Assembly (NCBI GenBank): GCA_024734495.1 | Contig: JALMQS010000849.1 | Span: forward strand, 387,677 to 451,676 | Reading direction: 5' to 3' | Length of the DNA stretch: 64,000 nt | From: Forficula auricularia | Lineage: Eukaryota > Arthropoda > Insecta > Dermaptera > Forficulidae | Part shown: positions 10,861-22,696 of the stretch, piece after piece | Position numbering within the stretch: the first letter of the stretch is position 1 | How the letters are laid out: each line of letters begins with the position of its first letter | The notes under the pieces: model-generated | Seen by the model: only the letters and a program-made list of their open reading frames with translations | What the model was told of the DNA's origin: nothing | The model's database searches: none | Translations under genes and position numbers: made by a program

Positions 10861-11690
10861 TAAAAAATACTTGTAAATAATGATACCAGAGAGAGCCTGT
10901 ACAAAGACAGTATCAAGTTGCGATCTTATATATACGTAAGGTACTTGTTTAGAGAGGGTGAAGACAAAAAGAATGTTGTAGGCATATATCTTAGTCAAGT
11001 AGTCCTCCGACTTCACCCTTTCCTATATCTTTTAAGGCAGGCAAGGGCGGAAGACGCCACTATATTCGTCACTCGTTCCCGTGCACGTAATCATACTTAA
11101 TAAAGTATCGTTGATAAGAAGAGCAGACACGACTTAATGAGGAAATACCTGAGACTCCTCTCTCGGCGTCTAATTGAACACAATATATAAATTACGCACC
11201 TCCTTATCCTTTTCCTAGGAACATAGTATAATAGAACTATGTGTTAGTTCCGAATTTAATTTGTTATTGCTCTTTACAAAAAAAATCAACTGGTGGGTTC
11301 AATTTGAAGTCATCGCGACACTACTAATTTATACCCCCTTCCTTTATTTCGTTTTTTTATTTATTTTTTCAAAAACGGCTCTAACGATTTTTTTTTTAAA
11401 TTACTTTATTTATCAAGTATCATGAGTTATTAGTTGTGTGAAATATTTAATCCGATTGATATAAATGAAGGGGGTGTAAAATAGGAGTGTTGCGGCGATC
11501 TATTTTAGACAAAATCTTGTTATAGTTCTTGTAGCCTCTAGATAGCTTAAGTTTCAAATTTCAAGGCTTTGCGAATTTCCGAAGACGAGATATGAACGAC
11601 TAATTTACAACCCCTTCCTTTAATTCAATGGAGTTAAAAATTTGACACAACTATTAACTCATGACACTTGATAAATACACTACTTTTTAA
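10861..11690. other. Unassigned; low-copy then inverted AT-rich repeat
   Basis: 10861-11320 has mixed composition without a recognisable gene; a solo LTR is possible but no termini were proven. 11321-11690 holds an imperfect inverted repeat around the words ATCATGAGTTATTAGTTG (11419) and CTATTAACTCATGACAC (11661), related to 29490-29640. Confidence 0.4.
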
Positions 11691-11694
11691 AATA

Positions 11695-11878
11695 ACCAGA
11701 CGTGTTCTGATGTGGCCATCCACTTGACTTTACCATACAACCTGAGGTCCCAATGATTATGTATACAAAATTTGTTTGAGTTTGGTACAAGAGCCTAGAT
11801 TTTCATTTTTTGACCATACACCCCCCCTCCTTTTGGCGGTTAGTTTTTGCATTTTTAGACTTCTGGGGTCCCACTGAT
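11695..11878 (-). mobile_element. Helitron-like family 2, short fragment
   Basis: Contains GACGTGTTCTGATGTGGCC and one minisatellite unit (TTATGTATACAAAATTTG), reverse orientation. Confidence 0.6.
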
Positions 11879-11884
11879 TTTTAA

Positions 11885-12908
11885 TGACTATTAATGGCAA
11901 CCTCTACTGAAATCGTTGAAGAGTCGATTCTTCCACGTTTTCAGTAAAGGTTGCCATTAATAGTCAAAACATCAAAAATGGAATGCAATAAGGTTATTCC
12001 TCTAGTATTAGATAATAATCGATCGTTATTTTTGATTTTAACCCGATTCCTCCATGTCATCATCAATGGTTACCAATAATAATCGAAGCGTCAAAAATCC
12101 AATATAGTATGGTTATTCCTCAAGTACTAGATGAGAATCAATCGCTATTTTTGATTTTAACTCGATTCCCCTATGTCTTCAGCAAAGGTAACGGATAAGA
12201 AAACAACGCAGTTGCTATCGTTACTTATAAAATTTCCTCCTAAATTTTTAGCATTTCACAGAGAGAAGCCTATCCATTCTTACTTAAGCAAGGTTAAATG
12301 AGCTATATTAAAACGATCAAATGAATAAATTTTAAAGAATTTAAAATTAAAAATTAAAAAGTACTATCTTACTCTAGAGTAAAGTACTTTAAAATATAAT
12401 TTTACTAAAAACTTTATTAAACCTTTTTTGTGGTCCCCAAGGTACTTAATTAGCTTATTAAATTTCATCAAAATTGGTTCGGTCATTTTATAGATATTTA
12501 GAAAAAACTAAAAATGTACTGAAATAAAGTACTAATGTTTGTGTGTCGAAATGTACCAAAACCTAATCAGCTAGCCTAAACCTAATTTTGTTAAACTAAT
12601 GGTAGGTTTTCAATTTCATTTCAATCGGTGCAACGGTGTGGAAAAAATCGTGGGCATATATCCATCCATCCATCCGTACGCACTAAATGAAAAATCGTAC
12701 TTTTTGGCCTCTCGACGAGACCCCATGTAATTTTTGGCAAAACCGTCACGTGCTAAAATTCAACCTAATTGAATACTACGATTGTGACCTTAATTGAGAT
12801 CATGGGTTCCGTAGTCTTTACCTGAGGACCCTTTGAAGTCGCGCTTGCCGCGAGACTGATTACAATACTTTCCCTATGCATCGCATTGGATAAAGTAAAA
12901 AGTTTAAG
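11885..12908 (+). mobile_element. Helitron-like family 1, tail-complete copy
   Basis: Begins inside the internal units (a palindrome at 11885-11985), continues through two more units, then the conserved body, a CATCCATCCATCC tract near 12660, and ends with CATCGCATTGGATAAAGTAA near 12905. Non-coding. Confidence 0.7.
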
Positions 12909-13720
12909 AGGCGCTGATCTAAAAGAATAGAACACGTTAAGGAAAATTTTAGGGAAATGGAATTAAATGGATTTGATTATATAAATTTCTTCTGTTTTCT
13001 ATTGATTATTTGAGATATAACATATCTTATTTTATTTACAACCTCTTTGATATATATTAAAAAAAACCTTCAAATACAAAAAAATACAAAATCTTTTAAA
13101 ACTCGTTCGTCCAAAAATCTGAAACATAAACACAAAATAAAAATTAAAATATTTATAGATTTCATACCCAATTAATATTTTCTTCTCTGAATTTAACATT
13201 GTGAGTTTCTGTTAACATAGCACCTAATGGTCTGATTAGGGCATAGGTGGGGAACCTGTGGGCTTTTGAATTTCTTATGTGGCCTCGAAGATTATTCTAG
13301 TTTTTTATCTTCTTGATATTTAAATACATACAAATAAGATACCATATTTCATAAATCTATATAATAAAAATGAATTTCTGTTTCTTTGTAAGCGCAGATC
13401 TCTCAAATGCGTGGACCGATTTTGCTATTTTTTTTTAAATGTTCGTAATAGTCCAATTCAGGTTAATACCAAAAAAAATTGGAAAAGTTGCCCGGAAAAT
13501 TGGAAAATTCAGGTTAGCCAACATAGCTTGCCAAAAAATAAAAGAACTAAACTAGCAAACTAAGCATGTGTTGGCGGCCCTGTTTGTCAGATTTTTGAGT
13601 GTCATTCATTCTTAATAGTTCTAACTACATTATCGTTGAAGAAGAATTTAATAATGCAACAAAGATTTAAAAAACTATCCATTTTTTTTAAAGTACATTT
13701 AAAAACAAAAATTAAAAAAA
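12909..13720. other. Unassigned, then a dispersed-repeat start
   Basis: 12909-13345 shows nothing recognisable. 13357-13720 begins CTATATAATAAAAATGAATT, a common start of dispersed non-autonomous insect repeats, and stays non-coding. Confidence 0.35.
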
Positions 13721-14220
13721 TAAACTGCAACGGATCGTTGCTAAACTTTATCCAAATTCATTTGAAATATTAATATGTTTATTTCTTTATTATTAATCAG
13801 ATATCACTTGCAATTTGCAGTTCATGTTGACTTTAATTCAAAAATAATGATCCATTCTCATTTAACAGTCGAGGAATAACCATTCTACATTCGATTTTTT
13901 ACGTTTCGGTTTTTATTGGTAGCCATTGGTGAAGACATGGAGGAATCGACTTAAAATCAAAAATAGCAATCGATTCTCATCTAATACATGAGGAATAAGA
14001 ATTCTACATTAGATTTTTGACGTTTTGATTATTATTAGTAACCATTGCTGAAGACATGGAGGAATCGACTTAAAATCTAAAATAACGATCGATTCTTATC
14101 TAATACTAGAGGAATAACCTTATTGCATTCCATTTTTAATGTTTTGACTATTAATGGCAACCTCTACTGAAAACGTGGAAGAATCGACTTAAAATCAAAA
14201 ACACTAAATTCTTTTATGAT
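13721..14220 (+). mobile_element. Helitron-like family 1, head-complete copy
   Basis: Starts at the head hairpin GCAACGGATCGTTGC (about 13727), followed by AAACTTTATCCAAATTC and about three internal units of roughly 118 bp. Truncated by the LINE remnant that follows. Confidence 0.7.
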
Positions 14221-14249
14221 AAACAACTCAATGCTTGAGAATAAGAGAA

Positions 14250-14990
14250 TTTTATTATTATTATTATTATTTGTTTATCGGCGCGTCGACTACTATGGTC
14301 ATTTGCGCCATCACGTAGGTAAGAATAATGTCATATAACAATAACGACAACAAACAAACAACAACCGTATACAATTAAATGAATTTCAACAAGTGTACTC
14401 GACTCAAAAACTCGAACAATTTCTCAAAACCCTCCTGGTCAGTCAACAGGCTTCCGATTGATACACCTTCTATCTTAGAATTTATTCTTTGTGCGCCATA
14501 CCGAGGACAATCAATCAAAATATGGTCAACCGTGACTCTAGTATAGCAGGTTCCACACCATGGGGGATCCTGTCTTAGAATCAAATGACCGTGTGAAAAA
14601 AACAATGCCCTATTCTTAATCTTGTTATGATAGTCTGCATTCGTCGACTAAGATTATATATTTCCAAGGGACTAACAACTGGTTTTACTCGTTTAAGTAG
14701 TCTATTTTCATTCTTCCATTCGTCACTCCATAATTTCCCAATTTTGATTTTGAAAAATCTTTGGGAGTCTTTCAAGAATGTTTGAGAAAAATCTATAGAG
14801 GGCTTGTTTGCACCCCGTTTGGCCAAAATATCTGTTGCCTCGTTACCAACAATTCCCCTATGTCCTGGCACCCACAAAAAAAGACTTTCAAACTCCGACC
14901 GCTCTCCAAACAGAGACTGGATCCTCTGCACCAAGGGATGCGAAGAATTGAATCCCTCCAGTGCATGGAGGGCACTTAGCGAGTCACTAA
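14250..14990 (-). pseudogene. LINE 3' remnant with RNase H and Zn-knuckle-like end
   Basis: One frame (14934>14581) contains FESLFLWVPGHRGIVGNEAT and DILAKRGANKP, the typical end of a retroelement RNase H domain (V-P-G-H-x-G-x-x-G-N-E-x-A/T-D). A second frame (14605>14375) has PPWCGTCYTRVTVDHILIDC, the C-x2-C...H-x4-C ending found downstream of RNase H in I/LOA-type LINEs. The two are out of frame. The 3' end is a run of (AAT)n on the minus strand (14253-14270 on plus). No reverse transcriptase remains, so the copy is strongly 5'-truncated. Confidence 0.75.
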
Positions 14991-15194
14991 TTATGATGCT
15001 TGAAGAGAATTTTTTTATAAATAGATTGTATTGTATATACTTTTGTGTCTAGCAAAAATGAATAATAATTGTAATTTTCAAGTCTTCTTATCTATAATAA
15101 TACCTACATATAATATAACTTTATTTTATTTTCCCCTTAATGATAGCAAGTGGATTTTTAATACATTTTAAATATATGTTTCATCTTATTTGTT

Positions 15195-16078
15195 ATGAGT
15201 GTATATTACATGAACACGCAACCTACAACCTGCACTCAACAGATACGCACAAAGCACCACACAGCACTCACCTCACGAGAGCCCTAACAATAACTGGTGA
15301 CCGCCCGACGTGATTGCAAAGCAAGCAGCCTCTTGACCCGCCAGCTAGGTGGATAGAGCCTTGCCCGGCTGACTTAGTCGGTAATCGGCAATCACACAAG
15401 AAACAAAGGGTGGTGGCAGCGGCCCGCTCTCGCTCATGTGCCTCGAGCCTTGAGACACGGCCGCTAGACTGTCAGTCGGATCGTTGCGTCGCTCTAGCAT
15501 GAGTGAAATATTATCACCCATGCTATTAAGCTGACTCGATTCGACTGGAGAAGCGAACGGATTCGGACATTCGAACCTGAAGGTGCCAAACGCCAACCAA
15601 GCAGCCCCTCCCTGCACACACCCCTATACTGAGCGACTGCAACCTACAACCTGCACTCAACAGATTGTCAGGACCCCATCGACTCTGATGGGGGCGCACA
15701 AAGCACCACACAGCACTCACCTCACGAGAGCCCTAACAATATCTGTGCAGGGGAGGCTGCTGGATGGCGGTGGGCTCCTCCAGATTCGAATGTTCGAACC
15801 AATCCGGGTGGGGTCCTAACAATCTGTTGAGTGCAGGTTGTAGGTTGCGTGTTCATATAGGGTGTGTGCAGGGGAGGGGCTGCTGGTTGGCGTTTGGCCC
15901 CTCCAGATTCGAATGTCCGAATCCGTTCAGCTCTCCAGTCGAATCGAGTCGCTTTAATATAGCATGGGTGATAATATTTCACTCATGCTAAACGACGCAA
16001 CGATCCGACTGAGTCATCTAGCGGCCGTGTCTCCAGGCTCGAGGCACATGAGCAAGAGCGGGCCGCTACATTACAGTT
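15195..16078. repeat. GC-rich foldback with inner direct repeat
   Basis: About 15410-15665 pairs with 15825-16075. Shared words: CTAGACTGTCAGTCGGATCG/its complement, CTCGAGCC, and CATGAGTGAAATATTATCAC. A second layer: 15211-15305 is partly repeated in direct orientation at 15648-15742 (CAACCTACAACCTGCACTCA, then CAAAGCACCACACAGCACTC). GC content is far above the surroundings. Overlapping open frames on both strands reflect high GC and symmetry, not genes. Confidence 0.8.
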
Positions 16079-16575
16079 AAATAGAATCTCAAATTATATC
16101 TATTTAAGACTTTATAATAAAACAATTATATTTATTCTCTGTAACTTATAAAACATCAATAAAGCAGCCATGTGGGGTCCAGGGGGCGAAGCCCCCTGGC
16201 TAGCCAAAGGCCCGCCGAAGGAGGGCTTTGAAGCTAGTTTAAAATAAAAAAACATGTATAAACACTTTGTCATCTCTTTATTGTCAATATTTTAGTATTT
16301 AGTAAATTACAGTTCTCATTTAGAAGATCAATTTAAGACTTCGCGTTACGCACCTTCATCCAAATATTGAACTACTTTCAAGCAAGAAACAATGCCAATG
16401 TCTCACTAATAAATTGAATTACATATTCAATAATGAATAAATAATTTAAAGTTTTTTATTTTTTTTTTATTTATATACTTTGTTAAATTATTTACTTTTT
16501 CATTGAATTAAATTTTTATTTATTTTTATTTTGAAGGAGACAATAAAAGAGTGTGTCTTCTGCTGGAATTATAAT
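16079..16575 (+). mobile_element. Helitron/Helentron-like 3' end and AT-rich flank
   Basis: 16175-16238 carries two stacked hairpins (AGGGGGCGAAGCCCCCT, and GCCCGCCGAAGGAGGGC in looser form) followed by GAAGCTAGTTTAAAA, a terminus also seen near 3925-3970 and 39371-39415. The rest is AT-rich with no gene. Confidence 0.5.
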
Positions 16576-16675
16576 TTTTTTAAAATTATTGGATAAAAAT
16601 ACTTGGTAGGTTTCACATTAAGAATCTCTTAATGTGAAACCTACCAAGCATTTTTATCCAATAATTTTAAAAAAT
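16576..16675. repeat. Near-perfect 47-bp-arm palindrome
   Basis: 16576-16622 mirrors 16629-16675 around ATCTCT. It contains CTTGGTAGGTTTCACATTAA, a sequence also seen at Penelope-like borders and at 26880-27080 (there with a longer spacer). Confidence 0.85.
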
Positions 16676-17365
16676 GTTTCACCAAGTACCAACACCAAAT
16701 TCCTTAAAAACTATTAAATTTTATTTATTTATAATGAGACTATAGTTTCGAGGATTTGCCCTCTTCATCAGTCTATTACAATGGATTCACGGGAATTAAT
16801 GTAATTAAAATTATTCATAAATTAATTCATGTGAATAAATTGTAATAGACTGTTGAAGAGGGCAAAGCCCTGAAACTATAGTCTAGTTATAAATAAATAA
16901 ATAAAATTATAATTCCAGCAGAAGACACAATCTTTTATTATCTCAATTGAAATGTTTTTGTTTTTTGCCGAGAGTAGGCAGAGTTGTTGATTCACAAAGA
17001 GAAACAAAGAGGTTTTCCTCTGCTTGATGCAAATAAACATACACACATATATATCGAGATGATATATCTGTATATATATATATATTATATTTTTTAATCA
17101 AAATAGTTTCAGCCGTTTTTTATATATTTTGAAAAAAGAAGGAAAAAAACCACTTTTTTCATGCACGATTACAATACGTGACCATACCCTGTATGGTAAA
17201 GTAAAAAGAAACTTCTATCAAATAATTAGTTTATTAAGATATTAATAAAGTAAGCAAAAAATACTAGGAGGGTCATTTGTTTATCAACGTAATTCAAATA
17301 CGTAATAATAACATTATAAACAAATACAAAAATCACGGCCAGCCAGACAACTCATCACAATTAAA
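16676..17365 (-). repeat. Inverted partner of 8313-9005
   Basis: Carries the same order of landmarks in reverse: opposed hammerhead-like motifs, the TTTGCATCAAGCAG-type block, an (AT)n tract, a family 2 terminus (CCATACCCTGTATGGTAAAG near 17192) and the block with TTGTTTATCAACG. Confidence 0.75.
16738..16771 (-). ncRNA. Hammerhead ribozyme motif, type I-like
   Basis: Minus strand: CUGAUGA, A, helix II GAGG/CCUC, GAA, ACU-AU-AGU, C of GUC. Outside the core, UAAU-A-GA can pair with UC-AUUA as helix I. A degenerate opposed copy lies at about 16858-16893 (CUGUUGA). Confidence 0.65.
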
Positions 17366-18348
17366 ATAAACTGCAACGGATCGTTGCTAAACTTTATCCA
17401 AATTCATTTGAAATATTAATATATTTATTCCTTTATTATTAATCAGATATCAATTGCTATTTGCAGATTCATGTTGACTTTAATTCAAAAATAATGATCT
17501 ATTCTAATTTAACAGTCGAGGAATAAGAATTCTACATTTAATTTTGACGTTTCGGTTATTATTGTTAACCATTGCTGAAGACTATTTTTGATTTTAACTC
17601 GATACCTCACATGTCTTCAGTAAAGGTAACGGATAAAAAAACAACGCAGTTGCTATGGTTACTTATAAAATTTCCTCCCAAATTTTTATCATTTCACAGC
17701 GAGAAGCCTAACCATACTTACTTAAACAAGTTTAAATGAGCTATATTACCAATCAAATTAATAAATTTTAAAGCTTTTTTATAATTTTGGTAAAATAAGG
17801 AATTTAAAAAGTACAATCTTACTCTAGAGTAAAGTACTTTAAAATATACTTTTACTAAAAACTTTATTTAACCTTTTTTGTTGTCCCCAAGGTACTTAAT
17901 TAGGATTTTAAATTTCATCAAAATTGGTTAAGTCATTTTCAAGATATTTAGAAAAAACTAAAAAAAGTACTGAAATAAAGTTCTAATGTTTGTGGGCCGA
18001 TATGTACCAAAAACTAATCAGCGCTTCATTTTGTTAAACTAATGGTAGGTTTTCAATTTCATTTCAATCGGTGCAACGGTGTGGAAAAAATCGTGGGCAT
18101 ATATCCATCCATCCATCCGTACGCACTATATGAAAAAATCGTACTTTTTGGCCTCTCGACGAGACCCCATGTAATTTTTGGCAAAATCGTCCCGTGCTAA
18201 AATTCAACGTAATTGAATACTTCAATTTGTGACCTTAATTGAGTCTATGGGTTCCGTAGTCTTTACCTGAGGACCCTTTGAAGTCGCGCTTGCCGCGAGA
18301 TCGATTACAATACTTTCTCCCATGCTTCGCATTGGATAAAGTAAATAA
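17366..18348 (+). mobile_element. Helitron-like family 1, complete copy
   Basis: The head hairpin GCAACGGATCGTTGC lies near 17374-17388, with subterminal ACTTTATCCAA after it; the end is CATGCTTCGCATTGGATAAA plus GTAA near 18345. The subterminal words ACTTTATCCAA and TTGGATAAAGT are reverse complements. About 980 bp, no coding capacity, no target-site duplication evident: features of a non-autonomous Helitron/Helentron-like element. Confidence 0.7.
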
Positions 18349-18904
18349 ATTGTTTATTATATTAAATCATACAGGGTATGAAAAATGTTATGTTTATGTT
18401 ATAATTGGATAATAAAAAAATGAGTAGGTATATGATTATTAGTTTATTTAATATATCGATAAATAATTAAAGATAATGTTGATATTTTATTTTCAGAAAA
18501 AAAAGAATTCAAAGAAATAGATAATTCGGCCGAGCGAACGGATTATCGCACTAACGGGACATTTGACCAGGGCATAGCGATCAGTCGGCCGCGTTCATTC
18601 TCATTATAAACAGCATTTTATTTATTTTTTTTATTTTTAAGCCTTTATTGGTTCAGATTACATTTTACATTTAACATTCTATATATAATTTAGTTATTTA
18701 TTATCATTATTATTACAATCATCATTTTTATTTTTTTAACTATAGTAAAATACATTTGTATCCATTTTTAATTGAACTATGTACAAGTTATAAAGGAACC
18801 AGGCCCCGAGGGGCATATGGCCTCTCCCATTAATAAACAGCATATACTGTTAAACAAGTAAGTTATTTCTCTATCACTAATTAATATGATTAATTATATA
18901 TTTA
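18349..18904. other. Unassigned AT-rich sequence
   Basis: No gene recognised. A short less AT-rich patch near 18525-18600 and a hairpin-like CCAGGCCCCGAGGGGCATAT near 18799 are the only features. Confidence 0.35.
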
Positions 18905-19300
18905 GTACCTGGGCCACCGAGCGATGCTCGGTAACTTTTTGCTTCACTTAATAGCTACCATATATATTAATCCCCGAAACCCCCCTCGCCCCTCGGACCC
19001 CCACCACTTCACCCCACCCCCTGCCTGCACCCTCCCACCCTACCTTCCACATACACCCCCCGCCCCCGAAACCCCGTACCTCCCCCGGACTCCTCACCAA
19101 CATTGCAACCCACCTCCTGCACCCCCACATCTACCCCCACCCCCGCCCACTCACCCAGTTTTTGCATTTCTAGCCTTCAGTGGCCCACAGATTATGTATA
19201 TAAATAAATACGGTATAATTATTTTTTTTAATTAAATAGCAATTTTTGAGTTCATCAATTAAATTTACCAATTAATATTTGTGGGATTTAAGGTAGTTGT
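18905..19300 (+). repeat. Helitron-like repeat family 3, partial copy
   Basis: Starts at the hairpin ACCGAGCGATGCTCGGT (about 18916), then the C-rich block (18970-19160, a diverged version of 21280-21360) and the AT-rich part ending about 19300. Confidence 0.6.
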
Positions 19301-19909
19301 TCCGCCAAATGCGTTTTCTTAGGATTTTTCTGAAATTTAGATATATTATTATTTAAATACTTTTGCATTGATTGGTGACAAAACGAAATTTATGAACAAT
19401 ACAGTTCCGGAGATATTTAATTTCAAAAATCGAGTTTTTCAGGCTCTTTAGCATTGCACTATACGGGATATCGGAAAATTTACATACATATTTAATTATA
19501 ATTAAAAAACCGTTCTTACCATTTTTATAAAAAACTAAACCAACATTAAACAATAACTAATACATATTTTAAGACAATTTTGATTCATAGTTACAACACA
19601 GTTTCTGAGATAATAAGGAATAAATAATGAAAAATGTATAAAAAAATTCTCCCTAAAAACATTATGGCAACAGCGCATTTATTACCTAACCAGCGAAAGA
19701 GAGAGTAGAAAATATAAAGCGCGCGTGCGCTAGATTTTTTCGAAAATTATAATTTTCATAAGATGTAACGTAGGCGTTGATTATATTTGTTAAAAAATAA
19801 CAAAACGATTTTATAGAGATTTTTGAAAATATTATTATTTTTATTATTATTAGTTTACTCTTAAAGTATATAAGTTTAATTTTTTTCTAGATAAGGGGAT
19901 AGGTAATCA
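19301..19909. other. Unassigned AT-rich sequence
   Basis: No gene, RNA or element end recognised. Confidence 0.35.
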
Positions 19910-20620
19910 TTTTATACTTTACCATACAGGGTGTATGGTCAAGTATTGTAATCGTGCATGAAAGAAGCGTTTTTTTCTTCTTTTTTCGAAATAATAATTA
20001 TTTTGTCAAAATGTCTGCTAGTCTGTTAGTTAGTCTGTGCGTTACCAAATTTTTGTGGGCGAGCTAGCTCAAAAACTAGTGTGAATATCAAAACCAAATT
20101 TCACACGTAGTTTTGGTCCATTGAGATTAAGAGCTGATTAGATTTTGCTGAAATCGAACCCAAAATTAGGGGCGAGGGGGTAAAAATTAAAATTATAATC
20201 TTTGCAAACTAAAAAAACAAGAAAAATGAAATATACTATAAAATAAAACTATAATAATGAAAATAATTTTTTCTGAGGCCAAAATTGGGGGGGGGGTCAA
20301 AAAAGAAAATCTAGTCCATTTTAGCAAACTTAACCAAATTTTGTATAGATAATCAGCGGGCCCCCTACAAGTCTAAAAATGAAAAAACTAACTGCCCAAA
20401 ATGTTGGAGGGGGGGGGGGGTGAAAATCTTGGCCCTTGTATCAAACTCAACCAAATTTTGTCATCAATGAGCCCCAGTAGCTTAAAATGCAAAATCAATC
20501 CCCCCCCTACATGATTATCAATAATTGTATTAAATTTTAAATATAAGTGAGGGCCAGGGCGTATGGTAAATTCAAGTGGATGGTCACATCGGAACGTGCC
20601 AATTTTTTTCTTCCGAAATG
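19910..20620 (+). mobile_element. Helitron-like family 2, near-complete copy
   Basis: Terminus ACTTTACCATACAGGG with hairpin, TATTGTAATCGTGCATG, the block AGTCTGTGCGTTACCAAAT, diverged minisatellite units (20290-20500) and the tail to about 20605. Non-coding. Confidence 0.65.
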
Positions 20621-20640
20621 TGAGGAAAAACATTTTCGAG

Positions 20641-20945
20641 AATGATTATTTCTAATTGAATTTATCAATTGACTTAGTACAGAAAGTTTAACTGATAATG
20701 AACAAGAATATTTGGAGAAAACTTTATTACATAATTATTCTCCATCGATTGGTAATGTTGTTATTAACGCTCAAATGATTGGTCAACCTACAATTCGAAA
20801 ATTAAGTCGAAACCATTCTCTTGCTGTCATTTTAATGTCATGTATAAAAATATACAATCTCTTACAATGGTGCCAAATTTGTCAAACGAGCACGGGCTTG
20901 GCTAGATTTCGTACATAAACAGCAAAAGTTTTGGCCTTATGAACT
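20641..20945 (+). other. Possible coding fragment, unrecognised
   Basis: Codon-like composition unlike its neighbours. One frame reads SLTDNEQEYLEKTLLHNYSP and IGNVVINAQMIGQPTIRKLS; a second frame downstream reads YNGAKFVKRARAWLDFVHKQ ending QKFWPYEL and a stop near 20949. I do not recognise the family. If one protein, it is frameshifted near 20840. It could be an exon remnant of a retrogene or transposase. Confidence 0.35.
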
Positions 20946-21039
20946 ATGAATCCTTATTGTCTGTTCTATATACTCAAGCATTAACTTTTTGCTGGTATTG
21001 TCACGAAACAACTACCTTAAAACTCGATTTTTAATCAAT

Positions 21040-21990
21040 TAAATTTCCCAACTTTTAATATATAATAATAATTATAATGATCTTATTGTGGGATATAAAA
21101 TTAAAAAATCAATTATTTATTAAAAGGAAATTGAATAAAAATGTAATTATACATTTTTATCGAGACAACCACCTGTGAATAATTATAGCAAAAGTTTTCT
21201 GTATAATATAGAAGTATCTAGCTACCGAGCGATGCTCGGTAAATTTTTGCTTCAGTTAATAGCTATATATTAATTCCCGAAATTCCCCCCCCCATCGCCC
21301 CCCGGACCCCCATCAGTTCACCACACCTCCTGCACCCCCACATCTACCCCCCACGCACCCAGTTTTTACACTTCTAGCCTTCAGTGGTCCACAGATTATG
21401 TGTATATAGGTATATAAATAAATACGGTATAATTATTTTTTTTAATTAAATAACAATTTTTGAGTTCATCAATTAAATTGTCAAATTAATATTTGTGGGA
21501 TTTAAAATTCGATTTTTAATCAATTAAACTTTTTTTTTTATAAATTTTATTAAAGTAATTATTTTACATTAATTAATGTATACATTGTATTTTTGCTTCG
21601 ATTCCGGAGATTACTTCTCCACCATCGAGTGTCCTTATTCATCTTTAGTCCTTGTTTTTAATAAGAGGAAAAATCTAATTAGATAAAAAAACCTCTTTTC
21701 CGATAATTATTTCAATTCCATTATTCCCCAATCAAGTCGATTGGTTTATCCACCCTTTCCTCCCATCCCAATTCATTTTAAAATATAAATTAGATTATAA
21801 ATTAGATTGGATTAGATTAATTTTCAATCAATCAATTAAACTTTCTAGCTTTTAATATATGTAATAATATTTATAATGATCTATTTGTGGAATTTAAAAT
21901 TAAAAAAACCAATTATTTATTAAAAGGAAATTGAATAAAAATGTAATTATACATTTTTATCGAGACAACCACCTGTGAATAATTGTTTCA
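21040..21990 (+). repeat. Helitron-like repeat family 3 with flanking direct repeats
   Basis: About 21056-21183 and 21855-21985 are direct repeats (both end AACCACCTGTGAATAATT). Between and through them runs the family 3 body with the hairpin ACCGAGCGATGCTCGGT (about 21223), a C-rich block (21280-21362) and a part almost identical in reverse to 1-750. Confidence 0.7.
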
Positions 21991-21999
21991 ATCAACAAA

Positions 22000-22696
22000 A
22001 AACCCATCAAAAACAACTTAGCCGAAGATGAGACCGTGACAGATCGAATGTCCAATACAAAACCCTCCTAACGCGTGAATTTCATCCAAATCGTTAGAGC
22101 CGTTTTCGAGAATACGACTGGATATATATATATAAACATTGTTCGTTTATTGCATAATAAAATATTAAATGTTATTATTTCAGAATTGTTCGCCTTCATT
22201 TCGATTATTGCAATGGCTTGGGCAAAACAAGTGGTTAAACATCGCTCTCTCCATCTGCTTATCCGCCAACTCTGGACCAAAGTAAGCTTTTCAGCTTTTT
22301 TTTTTTTGATATATAGGCCTTATATCCCATTTTAAAGAATATATGTTTCATTTACCATATGGTCAAGTTATGTAATCGTGGATGAAAAAAGTGTTTTTTA
22401 CTTCGTTTTTTCGAAAAATCTAAATGGCTACGGTCTCACTCAAAGTCACAAATGGTATTATTCATTCAGGGTGAATTTTATGAAATGACGACTTTGCCAA
22501 AAATTACATACAAGAGCCCCCCCCCCCCAAAAAAAAAGCGATTTTTTATTTAATCCGTGGGAATTCTATTTTTTCGCCGATGTTTTTCTCCACACTGTTC
22601 ATCCGATTGAAATAAAATCGAAAACATACCATTATTTTACCAAACCTTCAAATATTGACACTTTATTCAGGTACATTTTTACATTTTCTAAATATA
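22000..22696 (+). mobile_element. Repeat end plus chimeric family 2/1 element
   Basis: 22060-22160 resembles the foldback family end (GTTAGAGCCGTTTTCGAGAA, then TTGTTCGTTTATTG). 22345-22690 starts with a decayed family 2 terminus (ACCATATGGTCAAG) but continues with family 1 body sequence (GCCAAAAATTACAT, CCACACTGTTCATCCGATTG). Confidence 0.5.

Noticed and set aside
15314..15991. Six overlapping reading frames in a GC-rich block
   Set aside because: High GC and palindrome structure explain the openness on both strands; no family signature.
18924..19235. Pro-rich 103-codon ORF
   Set aside because: Translation of a C-rich tract in a Helitron-like repeat; related copies do not keep the frame.
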